DNA of 7,714 nucleotides, taken from the NCBI GenBank assembly GCA_030630315.1, contig DAOVNI010000066.1:1-7714 (forward strand), in the 5' to 3' direction. This document shows, in pieces, positions 1-5,375 of this stretch. A model generated the notes under the pieces. That model was given only the letters and a program-made list of their open reading frames with translations. It was not told where the DNA came from and did not search any database. Position numbers and translations under genes: made by a program. This stretch comes from Phycisphaerae bacterium (GTDB taxonomy: Bacteria; Planctomycetota; Phycisphaerae; Sedimentisphaerales; Anaerobacaceae). The first letter of the stretch is position 1. The number at the start of each line of letters is the position of its first letter.

Positions 1-1
1 A

Positions 2-676
2 GAGGCACTAAATCAAATGGGGATGGATTGGCAGAGCTTTAAGGAATATCAGAAAAAGGTGATTCTCAGTCAATATTACATAACATCACAATTGCCGGAC
101 AACAGGCCAATCACTTACAGTGAGCTGGTGGACACCTATAATGAAATGAAAGACGAATTTTTCTCTACGGAGGCGATGTTAAGGTTTCGGCTGATTGATA
201 TTGAAACCGCGAAATTGGAAGTGGCGGACGCGAATCAGAGTCGGCAGGAACGAGCCAGGGAATTAGCCGATGAATTGGTTGGACGAATACGGACAGGTGA
301 AGATTTTGGCAAATTGGCAGAGGAATATTCCGGGGTATCGTTTATCGACCATAGCGACGGGGTGCGGCCGGAGAATCTGGAAAAGCCCTATGATGTTCTT
401 GCGGCCGAAGCCGAGAGACTAAAGCCCGGTCAGATTGCAGGGCCAATCGAGGCGGGCAAGCATATCTTCATAATGAAGCTGAAAGAGAAACGCTCGAAGG
501 GCTATGAGCCGTTTGAGAAGGTACAGGAAGAAGTAAAAGCCAAGATTATTTTAGACCGGGAGAGGCGTGCTCGCGAGGATATTTGGGCCAAACTTCAGGA
601 GCAAGTGGCGCTTGTACAAAGAAGTGAATTTGTAGATTTCTGCCTGCAAGAAATTTACCGAATGAGCAACGAATGA
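2..676 (+). CDS. Parvulin/SurA-like peptidyl-prolyl cis-trans isomerase, 5'-truncated by the window edge
   Basis: The frame is open from base 2, before the first Met codons at 17 and 23, so the gene almost certainly begins upstream; 224 codons are visible. The first half (FKEYQKKVILSQYYI, then ITYSELVDTYNEMKDEFF) looks like the helical chaperone segment of SurA/PrsA-type proteins. A parvulin (PpiC-type) domain follows: a helix with RELADELVGRIRTGEDFGKL, then LAEEYSG, and a C-terminal part with LKPGQIAGPIEAGKHIFIMKL and a FEKVQEEVKAKI helix. Family members isomerise prolyl bonds and assist folding of exported proteins in the periplasm or at the membrane. The usual GGDLG-like stretch after the EYS motif is not recognisable (DHSDGVRP instead), so catalytic activity is uncertain. 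The gene ends with TGA at 674-676, and acpS follows 95 bp later on the same strand. The family call is good; the exact type (SurA, PrsA or PpiD) cannot be told from this part. Confidence 0.85.
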   Translation, partial: EALNQMGMDWQSFKEYQKKVILSQYYITSQLPDNRPITYSELVDTYNEMKDEFFSTEAMLRFRLIDIETAKLEVADANQSRQERARELADELVGRIRTGEDFGKLAEEYSGVSFIDHSDGVRPENLEKPYDVLAAEAERLKPGQIAGPIEAGKHIFIMKLKEKRSKGYEPFEKVQEEVKAKIILDRERRAREDIWAKLQEQVALVQRSEFVDFCLQEIYRMSNE

Positions 677-770
677 AGACCCAAGACGCAAGACCCGGGA
701 CTACAGACTAATGTCTTGAGTCTTGTGTCTGGGGTCTTGAGTCTTGTGTCTGGGGTCTGGAGTCTTATGA
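677..770. repeat. GTCTTG-type repeat cluster and hairpin between the PPIase gene and acpS
   Basis: A 21-bp unit beginning GTCTTGAGTCTTG is present at 713-733 and again, identical, at 734-754. A degenerate partial copy runs from 755 to about 771. The opposite strand of the same motif lies just upstream: 677-694 pairs with 713-730 at 16 of 18 positions around an 18-nt loop (695-712). The transcript could therefore form a long stem-loop directly after the PPIase stop codon. Similar GTCTTG-rich intergenic repeats are, as I recall, common in some planctomycete genomes. The last, degenerate copy contains GGAG at 759-762, nine bases before the acpS start, so the repeat appears to supply the acpS ribosome-binding site. 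A role as terminator, mRNA stabiliser or mobile repeat is undecided. Confidence 0.85.
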
Positions 771-771
771 G

Positions 772-1167
772 ATGGAAATAATAGCACATGGTATAGACCT
801 TGTGGATTGTCCGCGAATAGAAGAGATGGTAAAGCAGCACGGTGAGCGCTTCGTCAACAGGATTTTTACCGCCGCTGAACAAGCCTATGCCGAGGCGAAT
901 AAGGACCGGATAGAGAAATTAGCCGGTCGTTTTGCGGCGAAGGAGGCAATTCTTAAACTGATGGGGACAGGCTGGCGGGGTAAGATTGCCTGGACGGATA
1001 TAGAGGTAGTGAACAATCCCGCGGGTCAGCCGGAGGTTACTCTTGACGGGGAGGTTAAGAAACTTGCCGAGAAGCTTGGAATTGAACATATAAGCGTTAG
1101 TATCACACATACGGCAAATTTTGCAATTGCATCGGCAGTTGCACTGGCGAAAAAGGGACAGACCTGA
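772..1167 (+). CDS. acpS: Holo-[acyl-carrier-protein] synthase (AcpS)
   Basis: AcpS transfers 4'-phosphopantetheine from coenzyme A to a serine of apo-acyl carrier protein and is needed for fatty acid synthesis in the cytoplasm. At 131 aa this is the normal length. The hallmark motifs are in place: GIDLVD at residues 7-12, where Asp9 is a Mg2+ ligand; the helix RFAAKEAILKLMGTG at 53-67, where Glu58 is the second ligand and the following KEA lies at the active site; and the C-terminal strand ISVSITHTANFAIASAVA, matching the SISH/SLTH segment of the family. The ATG at 772 puts the GID motif at the usual distance from the N-terminus, and GGAG at 759-762 precedes it by nine bases. It follows the PPIase gene on the same strand and may be co-transcribed, but the 95-bp gap is filled with hairpin-forming repeats that could modulate read-through. 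The C-terminus (AKKGQT) is ordinary. Confidence 0.95.
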   Translation: MEIIAHGIDLVDCPRIEEMVKQHGERFVNRIFTAAEQAYAEANKDRIEKLAGRFAAKEAILKLMGTGWRGKIAWTDIEVVNNPAGQPEVTLDGEVKKLAEKLGIEHISVSITHTANFAIASAVALAKKGQT

Positions 1168-1292
1168 ATTTCCTAATTTCCACAAATTTCCAAATATGAA
1201 ATCGCCCGGCAAAACATGCAGTTTTTTGGTCAGGTGGAGCGAATTGTTATTTTAGTTAAAGCAACTTTAAAAATTCGTAACCGTTCAGGCCT

Positions 1293-1616
1293 TTAGTTGG
1301 CCTTAGGTAGAAGTGACGGAGTGGGCGCTTGAAAGTAATAGGCGGACAGAGCGTTTTGGAGGAATTGCCAGCTGGATTGGCCTTGCTTTCGGCAGGTAGC
1401 CAGTACCGTCCAGATACGTGCGTTCCATTGTCGGCCCGTCAAGGAGCGGCTGCCCTGTGTAATCCGTCGGTCAATAATCAACTGGCGAAGGCTCTGCTCA
1501 GCGGCGTTGTTAGTTGGGGGCACAGCAGGGTCAAACAGGAACCGAAACATCGCATCGCCATGCTTGCGAAAGCGTTTAGAAATCGCAGCCGACTTCGGCG
1601 GCAACTTGCTTTTCAA
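1293..1616 (-). pseudogene. IS66 transposase C-terminal fragment
   Basis: The minus-strand frame encodes a 107-aa fragment whose body matches the C-terminal third of IS66 TnpC (DDE_Tnp_IS66): KRFRKHGDAMFRFL, then VPPTNNAAEQSLR containing the conserved NNxAE region with the last catalytic Glu, then RRITQGSRSLTGR, and a tail SLLPKAN typical of the family. The first two acidic catalytic residues and the DNA-binding part are missing. The Met at 1616 is not a true start, because the region just upstream (1662 to about 1600) encodes the transposase N-terminus in another frame (TSKREQFYKRRIAELEKQV, from a TTG at 1660-1662 preceded by GAGGG at 1669-1673). An internal deletion has thus fused the two ends out of frame, and no active transposase can be made. 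The stop codon lies next to the inverted repeat at 1277-1290. Confidence 0.88.
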
Positions 1617-1736
1617 GTTCTGCGATGCGTCGCTTATAGAATTGTTCTCGTTTAGACGTCAATTCTTGCCCTCAAATCATTTACTATGGCTATTATTGGT
1701 CGAACGCGGCCCGCCGCTTGAAAAAATATTTTTCAG

Positions 1737-1765
1737 TTGACTTACCACTTGAGGTGTGTTATAAA
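1737..1765 (+). promoter_or_regulatory. Outward-facing promoter-like sequence in the end of IS66 remnant 1
   Basis: TTGACT (1737-1742), a 17-bp spacer, and TATAAA (1760-1765) match the sigma-70 consensus at 5 of 6 bases in each box. It reads out of the IS remnant toward the Tat-signal gene at 1911, leaving a leader of about 140 bases. The same place in remnant 2 has TTGAAT-17 bp-TATAAG. Conservation of both boxes and spacing in two diverged copies supports function, but shared ancestry alone could also explain it. Confidence 0.5.
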
Positions 1766-1798
1766 ACGGATTGAATATTAAACATTCGGTATTTGATG

Positions 1799-1815
1799 TT
1801 GGGTGTGTCGCCCAA
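1799..1815 (+). other. Conserved stem-loop in the IS66 leader (copy 1)
   Basis: TTGGG (1799-1803) pairs with CCCAA (1811-1815) around a 7-base loop, downstream of the candidate outward promoter. In remnant 2 the equivalent stem is ATTGGG (3648-3653) with CCCAAT (3661-3666). The loop sequence differs between the copies while the stem is kept. It has no T-run on the plus strand and is not a typical terminator. Confidence 0.4.
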
Positions 1816-1897
1816 TATAGTCAAAATACCCGTGAACGGTTACCTTTTGAGCATATGAGATTGAAGCATGCCGTAAATTGGAAACATCAGAATGAAA

Positions 1898-1904
1898 AAG
1901 GAGG
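1898..1904 (+). promoter_or_regulatory. Strong ribosome-binding site for the Tat-signal TIM-barrel gene
   Basis: AAGGAGG lies six bases before the ATG at 1911. This near-perfect Shine-Dalgarno sequence fixes the start and indicates that the gene is well translated if transcribed. It lies outside the IS66 end (1843), so it belongs to the resident gene and not to the insertion element. Confidence 0.85.
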
Positions 1905-1910
1905 ACATCA

Positions 1911-2903
1911 ATGTCACCTGAGATGAATCGTCGAAGTTTTATTAAAGGGTCGCTCTTGAGTTCTGTAGGCACCGCAGTAGGAGTGTCGGCGAGTCCTGGT
2001 AAGGTATTTGCTAAAGCAACGGCTAATGTCCCCACCGGTGACAAGAACCAACCCTCACCCAAGGCAGATTTGCCCAAGGGGAAAATCGGTAATCTACCGG
2101 TCAGCCGGCTGTTGTTGGGTGGTAATTTGCTTACTCATTACACACACAGCCGGGATTTGAGATACGTATATAATTTAGCCGCACATTACAATACGGAGAA
2201 AAAAATCCTTGAAACATTGGCGCTGGCTGAAACCTATGGTATAGACACTCTAAGTATCCATACTGTCCCCTGGGCCTTGAATATTCTTAAAAAACATCGA
2301 AAGCGTGGCGGCAAGATAAAATGGATCATATGCCCTACGGCCCCTGTAACACCCGGAATGAATGAATACGCCGAGCAGGTTAGCCGGCTCATTGACGATG
2401 GCACTGACGCTATCTACCTGTGGGGCGTCCACGCCGACCGACTCATCTGGAATAAAAAAGTCGATCTCATCGCAAAGGCTATCCAGGTTGCTAAGGATTA
2501 TGGCGCATTATCCGGAGTCGGTGCCCATGACTTGAATGTGGTCAAGAAGTGCGAAGAAAACAAGATGGGTGCCGATTTCTACATCAAAACATTTCACCAC
2601 CATAATTATCCAACCGGGCCCAAGCCTGATGAGCTGACAAAGCCATATAACGAATATCCCGGCTACTGGTGTAATAATCCGAAGGAGGTAATCGATTTTA
2701 TGAAGACAGTAGACAAACCTTGGATCGCCTTTAAGGTGATGGCTGCCGGCGCAATACCACCCAAGGATGCATTCAAGTACGTCTTTGAGAATGGAGCCGA
2801 CCACATCCTTGCAGGGATGTTTGATTTCGAAATAGAAGAAGATGTGCGGATTGCAAATGAGGTGCTATCCAAGGTCCAAAGAGCTCGTCCCTGGAGAAGC
2901 TAA
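1911..2903 (+). CDS. Tat-signal TIM-barrel protein, distantly aldo/keto reductase-like
   Basis: A 330-aa protein with a twin-arginine export signal: NRRSFIKGS at residues 6-14, a hydrophobic stretch to about residue 28, and a possible cleavage site after VFA (34) or AKA (36). It should be exported folded across the inner membrane. The mature part starts with GKIGNLPVSRLLLGGN (57-72), resembling the first strand of aldo/keto reductase barrels, and continues with alternating strand-helix units such as YGIDTLSIH, TDAIYLWGVHADR, LSGVGAHDLNVVKKC, ADFYIKTFHHHNY (222-233) and WIAFKVMAAGAIPP. It ends with GADHILAGMFDFEIEEDVRIANEVL, like the end of a barrel. The classical Asp-Tyr-Lys-His tetrad is not evident, so oxidoreductase activity is unproven; clustered histidines (229-231) and Cys254 may bind metal. 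Such Tat proteins are known to me from planctomycetes without an assigned substrate. The upstream region is an IS66 remnant carrying an outward promoter-like sequence. Confidence 0.82.
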   Translation: MSPEMNRRSFIKGSLLSSVGTAVGVSASPGKVFAKATANVPTGDKNQPSPKADLPKGKIGNLPVSRLLLGGNLLTHYTHSRDLRYVYNLAAHYNTEKKILETLALAETYGIDTLSIHTVPWALNILKKHRKRGGKIKWIICPTAPVTPGMNEYAEQVSRLIDDGTDAIYLWGVHADRLIWNKKVDLIAKAIQVAKDYGALSGVGAHDLNVVKKCEENKMGADFYIKTFHHHNYPTGPKPDELTKPYNEYPGYWCNNPKEVIDFMKTVDKPWIAFKVMAAGAIPPKDAFKYVFENGADHILAGMFDFEIEEDVRIANEVLSKVQRARPWRS

Positions 2904-3218
2904 GCCGGCTTAAGATTAAGATATTCCATTAAATATGGCCACTTACCCTTTCTGACACTGCATGCTATCTACCCCTATCGTGGGCCATCGCAGGCGAGAT
3001 TCGAACCCGTTCTCTCCACAGTATTTTATGAAACAAGGATTTATAACACAAGTTTTTTTTTCGCAACGAATTATGTGCTACGATACGTTACTATTCGGAT
3101 ACGATTTCAACACGACTCCTGACCTCAAAAATAGGACAGTAGTAGGACAGTGGTAGAAAATGTTCCAGGCAATTTCAGCGGCTAACCACTACAAATAAGC
3201 CTCTTCCGGTGAATTACC
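2904..3218. other. Gene-poor intergenic stretch
   Basis: I see no convincing gene here. The plus frame from 2962 to 3156 contains RRRDSNP, a peptide typical of spurious translations antisense to tRNA T-arms. Contents: a 12-bp palindrome TAAGCCGGCTTA (2901-2912) that includes the stop codon of the preceding gene; a T-arm-like site (2994-3010); a run of nine T (3053-3061); and an 11-bp tandem pair TAGGACAGTRG (3132-3142 and 3143-3153). No clear terminator for the upstream gene is visible. Confidence 0.6.
2994..3010 (-). other. tRNA T-arm-like sequence (antisense), possible att or tRNA relic
   Basis: On the minus strand the sequence reads ACGGG-TTCGAAT-CTCGC. This is a canonical TTCRANY T-loop in a five-position stem with three Watson-Crick pairs, one G-T pair and one mismatch. 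No matching acceptor 5' strand, D-arm or anticodon arm lies at the right distance, so it is not a functional tRNA. It may be a decayed tRNA 3' end left by an integration event, or chance. Confidence 0.35.
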
Positions 3219-3264
3219 TATTCGAGGGCGGAATTGACCCTGCGACATACGGATTTTCAGTCCG
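3219..3264 (-). pseudogene. 3' half of a tRNA-Phe(GAA)-like sequence, pseudo-tRNA
   Basis: Read on the minus strand from 3264, CGGA-CTGAAAA-TCCG forms a tRNA anticodon arm with a GAA (Phe) anticodon. A 5-nt variable loop, a T-arm position GCAGG-GTCAATT-CCGCC, a 7-nt acceptor strand and A73 follow at exactly the spacing of a tRNA. The T-stem has two mismatches and T54 is G, so it is decayed. The 5' half is absent: upstream of the anticodon stem the sequence is IS66 transposase coding DNA. Integrases of tRNA-targeting islands typically use the span from anticodon arm to 3' end, so this may be an attachment-site relic. Confidence 0.45.
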
Positions 3265-3508
3265 ATTGTTTGGGCTTGGGTGGCTTAATAATATCGCTCG
3301 ATGGCGGCTTGGAAGAGTTAGAGGAATTCTTGGAGAGTTTAGCTATCTTGTCGGTGAGTTTGATTACTTGTTCGGAAAGCTCAGCGTTTTTCTTGATAAG
3401 AGCTTCGTTGGCTTTGAGAAGTTCGGCAACTTGTTCTTTCAAAGCTGCGTTTTCAGCTTTCAGTTCAGCAATTTGCTGCTTATAGAATTGTTCTTGTTTA
3501 GATGTCGA
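3257..3508 (-). pseudogene. IS66 transposase N-terminal fragment
   Basis: This minus-strand frame encodes about 83 residues of the IS66 TnpC N-terminus: TSKQEQFYKQQIAELKAEN, then a leucine-rich coiled coil with EQVAEL and SEQVIKLTDKIAKL repeats, then the family hallmark SKNSSNSSKPPSSD followed by KPPKPK. It stops at 3257 just after the junction with tRNA-like DNA, so the DNA-binding zinc motif and the catalytic domain are lost. By alignment with remnant 1 the original start codon corresponds to TCG at 3506-3508, preceded by GAGGA; here it is no longer a start codon. The upstream in-frame ATG meets a TGA two codons later. No functional protein is expected. Later ORF starts inside the coiled coil are artefacts. 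Confidence 0.85.
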
Positions 3509-3693
3509 TTTTTGTCCTCAAAACATTTACAGTGGTTATTATCGGTCGAATGAGGCCTACCGCTTGAAAAATACAGATTATTTTCTTGAATTCCAACGTT
3601 GTGTGTGTTATAAGGTGAATTGAAAGATTAGATGTTGGGTATTTGATATTGGGTGCGTTGCCCAATATGTTCAAAATACCCGTGAACGGTTAC
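3262..3693 (-). mobile_element. Truncated IS66-family element (remnant 2)
   Basis: The right end is at 3693, where the minus strand begins GTAACCGTTCACGGG, the same terminal repeat as remnant 1. The terminal 22 bases of the two remnants are identical, and the ~215 bp from 3478 to 3693 align with 1632-1843 throughout, with substitutions and a few indels. The transposase N-terminus follows, and the homology stops near 3262 at a tRNA-Phe-like half. No left inverted repeat was found, so this copy cannot move. The two copies have diverged and lost different parts of tnpC, so they are separate insertions or an old duplication and not a recent direct copy. Confidence 0.82.
3586..3614 (+). promoter_or_regulatory. 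Outward-facing promoter-like sequence in the end of IS66 remnant 2
   Basis: TTGAAT (3586-3591), a 17-bp spacer, and TATAAG (3609-3614) occupy the same place in the IS66 end as TTGACT-17 bp-TATAAA in remnant 1. It points to the isomerase-like gene at 3719, giving a leader of about 100 bases. The IS end is only 12 bases from that gene's ribosome-binding site, leaving little room for any other promoter. Confidence 0.48.
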
Positions 3694-3705
3694 CAGTTTT
3701 TTTGT

Positions 3706-3710
3706 GGAGG
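3706..3710 (+). promoter_or_regulatory. Ribosome-binding site that sets the start of the isomerase-like gene
   Basis: GGAGG lies eight bases before the ATG at 3719. The frame can also be opened at a GTG at 3704, but that codon immediately precedes and overlaps this Shine-Dalgarno region, so 3719 is the sensible start. Confidence 0.85.
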
Positions 3711-3718
3711 ATTTAATT

Positions 3719-5266
3719 ATGAAACAACAGATGGGTGAAAAGAAAAATCAGTCGAGTTGTGCAAAGCACGTCTCTCACTGCTGCTGCTCTCACGAAGCGC
3801 CGAACATTGACGAAAAGGCCTTCTTTGGTATGTCCCGGCGGCAGTTTATCGGGGCAGGTGCAGTGGGCGGGATGGCGCTGGCGGCGGGTCACTGGGCGGC
3901 CGCGAGCGACGCGTCGAGCCCCCCGCCCGCGCCCAACTCAAAGGTCCGGATATGCGTGGTCATTGCCGGCAGGCCGGTGGGCAGAAGTTGGGGCCTTTCC
4001 GAAGCGGATCTCGCGCCCATTATGAAACGTTTAGCCCAGGCCGAGAAAAACCTGGGCAACGTGGAGTTCGTCATCGGCCAGGCGAGCAACGCCCAGCAGA
4101 CCGCCCAGTTGCTGGCCAAGGCAGGTCCGGACGCTCCCGTGCTGGCGGTCAGCGCCGACATCTTTGGCCTGAGAAACGTGATGCCCACCATTTTCAAACA
4201 GGCTCGACCGGTGGCCGTCTTTCATATGCCGATAATCGGTGGGCACGACTGGTGTCTGGTGAACCCGTGGCGCGAGGAGGGACACCGAATCACGCTGTTG
4301 GGCAGTACCGACTACGACGAGCTGGAACGAGCCGCGTCATTACTCAGGGTAATCCCGCTGTTGCGACGGAGCCGAGTGCTCTGCTCTCCGCCATTCAAGG
4401 GCACGCCCGAGTCCCACATGCCCGAAAAAGTGAAACAGCGGCTGGGTGTGGAAATGGTGGTCATCGCCGACGGACGTTACGACGAAGTCATGGCCAATGT
4501 GGACGACCGCGCCGCCAAAGCAGAGGCCAAGCGGTGGCTTGACGAGGCAGAGGGTATTGTCGAGCCAAACGAAGAGGACGTCCTCAAGGCCGCACGGGCC
4601 AGTCTGACCTTGGACCAACTCATCGCCGAGAACCGTGTTCAAGGGCTATGCGTCGGGACATGCATGAGATGGCTGCGGCGCGGTTTTCCCTGCCTGGGTT
4701 TTTCACGCCTGAACGGCCGAGGAATCCCCGCTGCTTGCGACGGGGACATGGACTGCCTGCTGACCATGCTGATCTTCCAGCACGCGCTGAACCGGGCTGG
4801 TTTCCTGGGCAATGCCGGGAGCGTTGACACGGCCAAGAACGCCTTTCATCTCTCTCACTGCTCGGCCCCGCTGAGAATGGAGGGCCCCGCGGGCCCGAAG
4901 GCGCCCTATCTATTGCGCCGGCACGCCGAGGTCCGCGGCGGCGCGGTTCCCGAGGTCCATTATCGCATCGGGCAAAAAATCACCTTCACCAAATTGGTCC
5001 ACCTCGATACCCTGCTGATGTTCACCGGCAAGATCATCGAGGTCCCCAAGGTCCCCAAAGGTGAAGAACGAGGCTGCCGGACGGAACTCGTGGCCGAGGT
5101 GGACGACGCGGACAGGCTGCTGGCCAATTGGGGCGGCGGCGTGCTCGGCGCCAGCGCCAAGGACTACTATGCCTCTCTGCACCGCGTCGCCTACTACGGC
5201 GACCACACCCAGAGCATCCGCCACTTGGCCCACCTGATGGGGCTGAAGGTTGTGCAGGAAGGCTGA
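3719..5266 (+). CDS. Tat-signal L-fucose/L-arabinose isomerase-like protein
   Basis: A 515-aa protein with the Tat motif SRRQFIG at residues 39-45, a hydrophobic run to about 62, and a Pro/Ala/Ser-rich stretch after it, so it is probably exported. The long n-region is unusual: residues 14-25 (CAKHVSHCCCSH) hold four Cys and three His, a possible metal-binding patch. The mature part begins with a Rossmann-like strand VRICVVIAGRP (76-86). The second half has FPCLGFSRLNGRGIPAACDGDMDCLLTM (323-350) followed by AFHLSHCS (375-382), the arrangement of the metal-binding acidic cluster and HC motif in FucI/AraA-type isomerases, and a late YYGDHTQSIRHLAHLMG segment like the end of that fold. Where FucI homologues have CEGD this protein has CDGD, so isomerase activity and sugar are unknown. 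Its codons are visibly richer in G and C than its neighbours, suggesting transfer. The upstream leader is an IS66 end. Confidence 0.78.
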   Translation: MKQQMGEKKNQSSCAKHVSHCCCSHEAPNIDEKAFFGMSRRQFIGAGAVGGMALAAGHWAAASDASSPPPAPNSKVRICVVIAGRPVGRSWGLSEADLAPIMKRLAQAEKNLGNVEFVIGQASNAQQTAQLLAKAGPDAPVLAVSADIFGLRNVMPTIFKQARPVAVFHMPIIGGHDWCLVNPWREEGHRITLLGSTDYDELERAASLLRVIPLLRRSRVLCSPPFKGTPESHMPEKVKQRLGVEMVVIADGRYDEVMANVDDRAAKAEAKRWLDEAEGIVEPNEEDVLKAARASLTLDQLIAENRVQGLCVGTCMRWLRRGFPCLGFSRLNGRGIPAACDGDMDCLLTMLIFQHALNRAGFLGNAGSVDTAKNAFHLSHCSAPLRMEGPAGPKAPYLLRRHAEVRGGAVPEVHYRIGQKITFTKLVHLDTLLMFTGKIIEVPKVPKGEERGCRTELVAEVDDADRLLANWGGGVLGASAKDYYASLHRVAYYGDHTQSIRHLAHLMGLKVVQEG

Positions 5267-5293
5267 GCGAAGAGCCGGTCCGAGTAAAAGATT

Positions 5294-5361
5294 AACCGCC
5301 GAGAGCGCAGAGAAAGAATTAAAAGAGAATAATTAGACGCAGATTACGCTGATTAACGCAG
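5294..5361. repeat. Dispersed-type intergenic repeat motifs
   Basis: The stretch contains AACCGCCGAGAGCGCAGAG (5294-5312) and ACGCAGATTACGCTGATT (5337-5354) followed by AACGCAG. Both resemble short CGCAGAG/ACGCAGATT intergenic repeats that I recall from many environmental bacterial genomes. Only single copies lie in this window, so the repeat nature is from memory and not from the window itself. Confidence 0.4.
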
Positions 5362-5375
5362 CCCACCAGGACCGT

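Larger units (their letters stand above)
1277..1843 (-). mobile_element. Internally deleted IS66-family element (remnant 1)
   Basis: The ends are inverted repeats starting with the IS66 hallmark GTAA: GTAACCGTTCA at 1277-1287 on the plus strand, and the same 11 bases read on the minus strand from 1843 to 1833. In between, on the minus strand, come a 180-bp leader, about 25 codons of the transposase N-terminus (from 1662), an abrupt junction near 1600-1620, and the last ~95 codons of an IS66 TnpC ending at 1293. No tnpA or tnpB is visible, and the short leader fits the single-gene (ISBst12-like) IS66 subgroup. The 8-bp flanks, AAAAATTC (1269-1276) and CTTTTGAG (1844-1851), do not match, so no target duplication is preserved. 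At 567 bp with both ends present, it could in principle be moved by a full-length relative. Its right end is shared with remnant 2 (about 3478-3693). Confidence 0.85.

Noticed and set aside
713..771. CRISPR-like repeat array at the GTCTTG repeats
   Set aside because: The 21-bp units are directly adjacent with no spacers, and there are no cas genes.
655..882. Minus-strand 75-aa ORF with TPDTRLKTPDTRLKT repeats
   Set aside because: It is the translation of the noncoding GTCTTG tandem repeat and overlaps the acpS start.
1211..1227. AAAAC-ATGCA-GTTTT followed by TT as a terminator after acpS
   Set aside because: The stem is five pairs, four of them A-T, far too weak for a rho-independent terminator call.
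1329..1740. Plus-strand ORFs across the first IS66 remnant
   Set aside because: They are the complementary strand of the transposase C-terminal fragment, whose NNAAEQSLR and ITQGSRS motifs are unambiguous.
2962..3156. Plus-strand 64-aa ORF containing RRRDSNP
   Set aside because: The peptide pattern is a well-known spurious translation opposite a tRNA T-arm, and there is no ribosome-binding site.
3209..3553. Plus-strand ORFs at 3209-3553 and 3234-3485
   Set aside because: They are antisense to the IS66 transposase N-terminus and the tRNA-Phe-like half; the GGIDPATYGFSVR start is the typical artefact of translating opposite a tRNA.
3735..4642. Several long open frames on both strands inside the isomerase-like gene
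   Set aside because: High G+C coding sequence produces long shadow frames; only the frame from 3719 has a Tat signal, a ribosome-binding site and family motifs.
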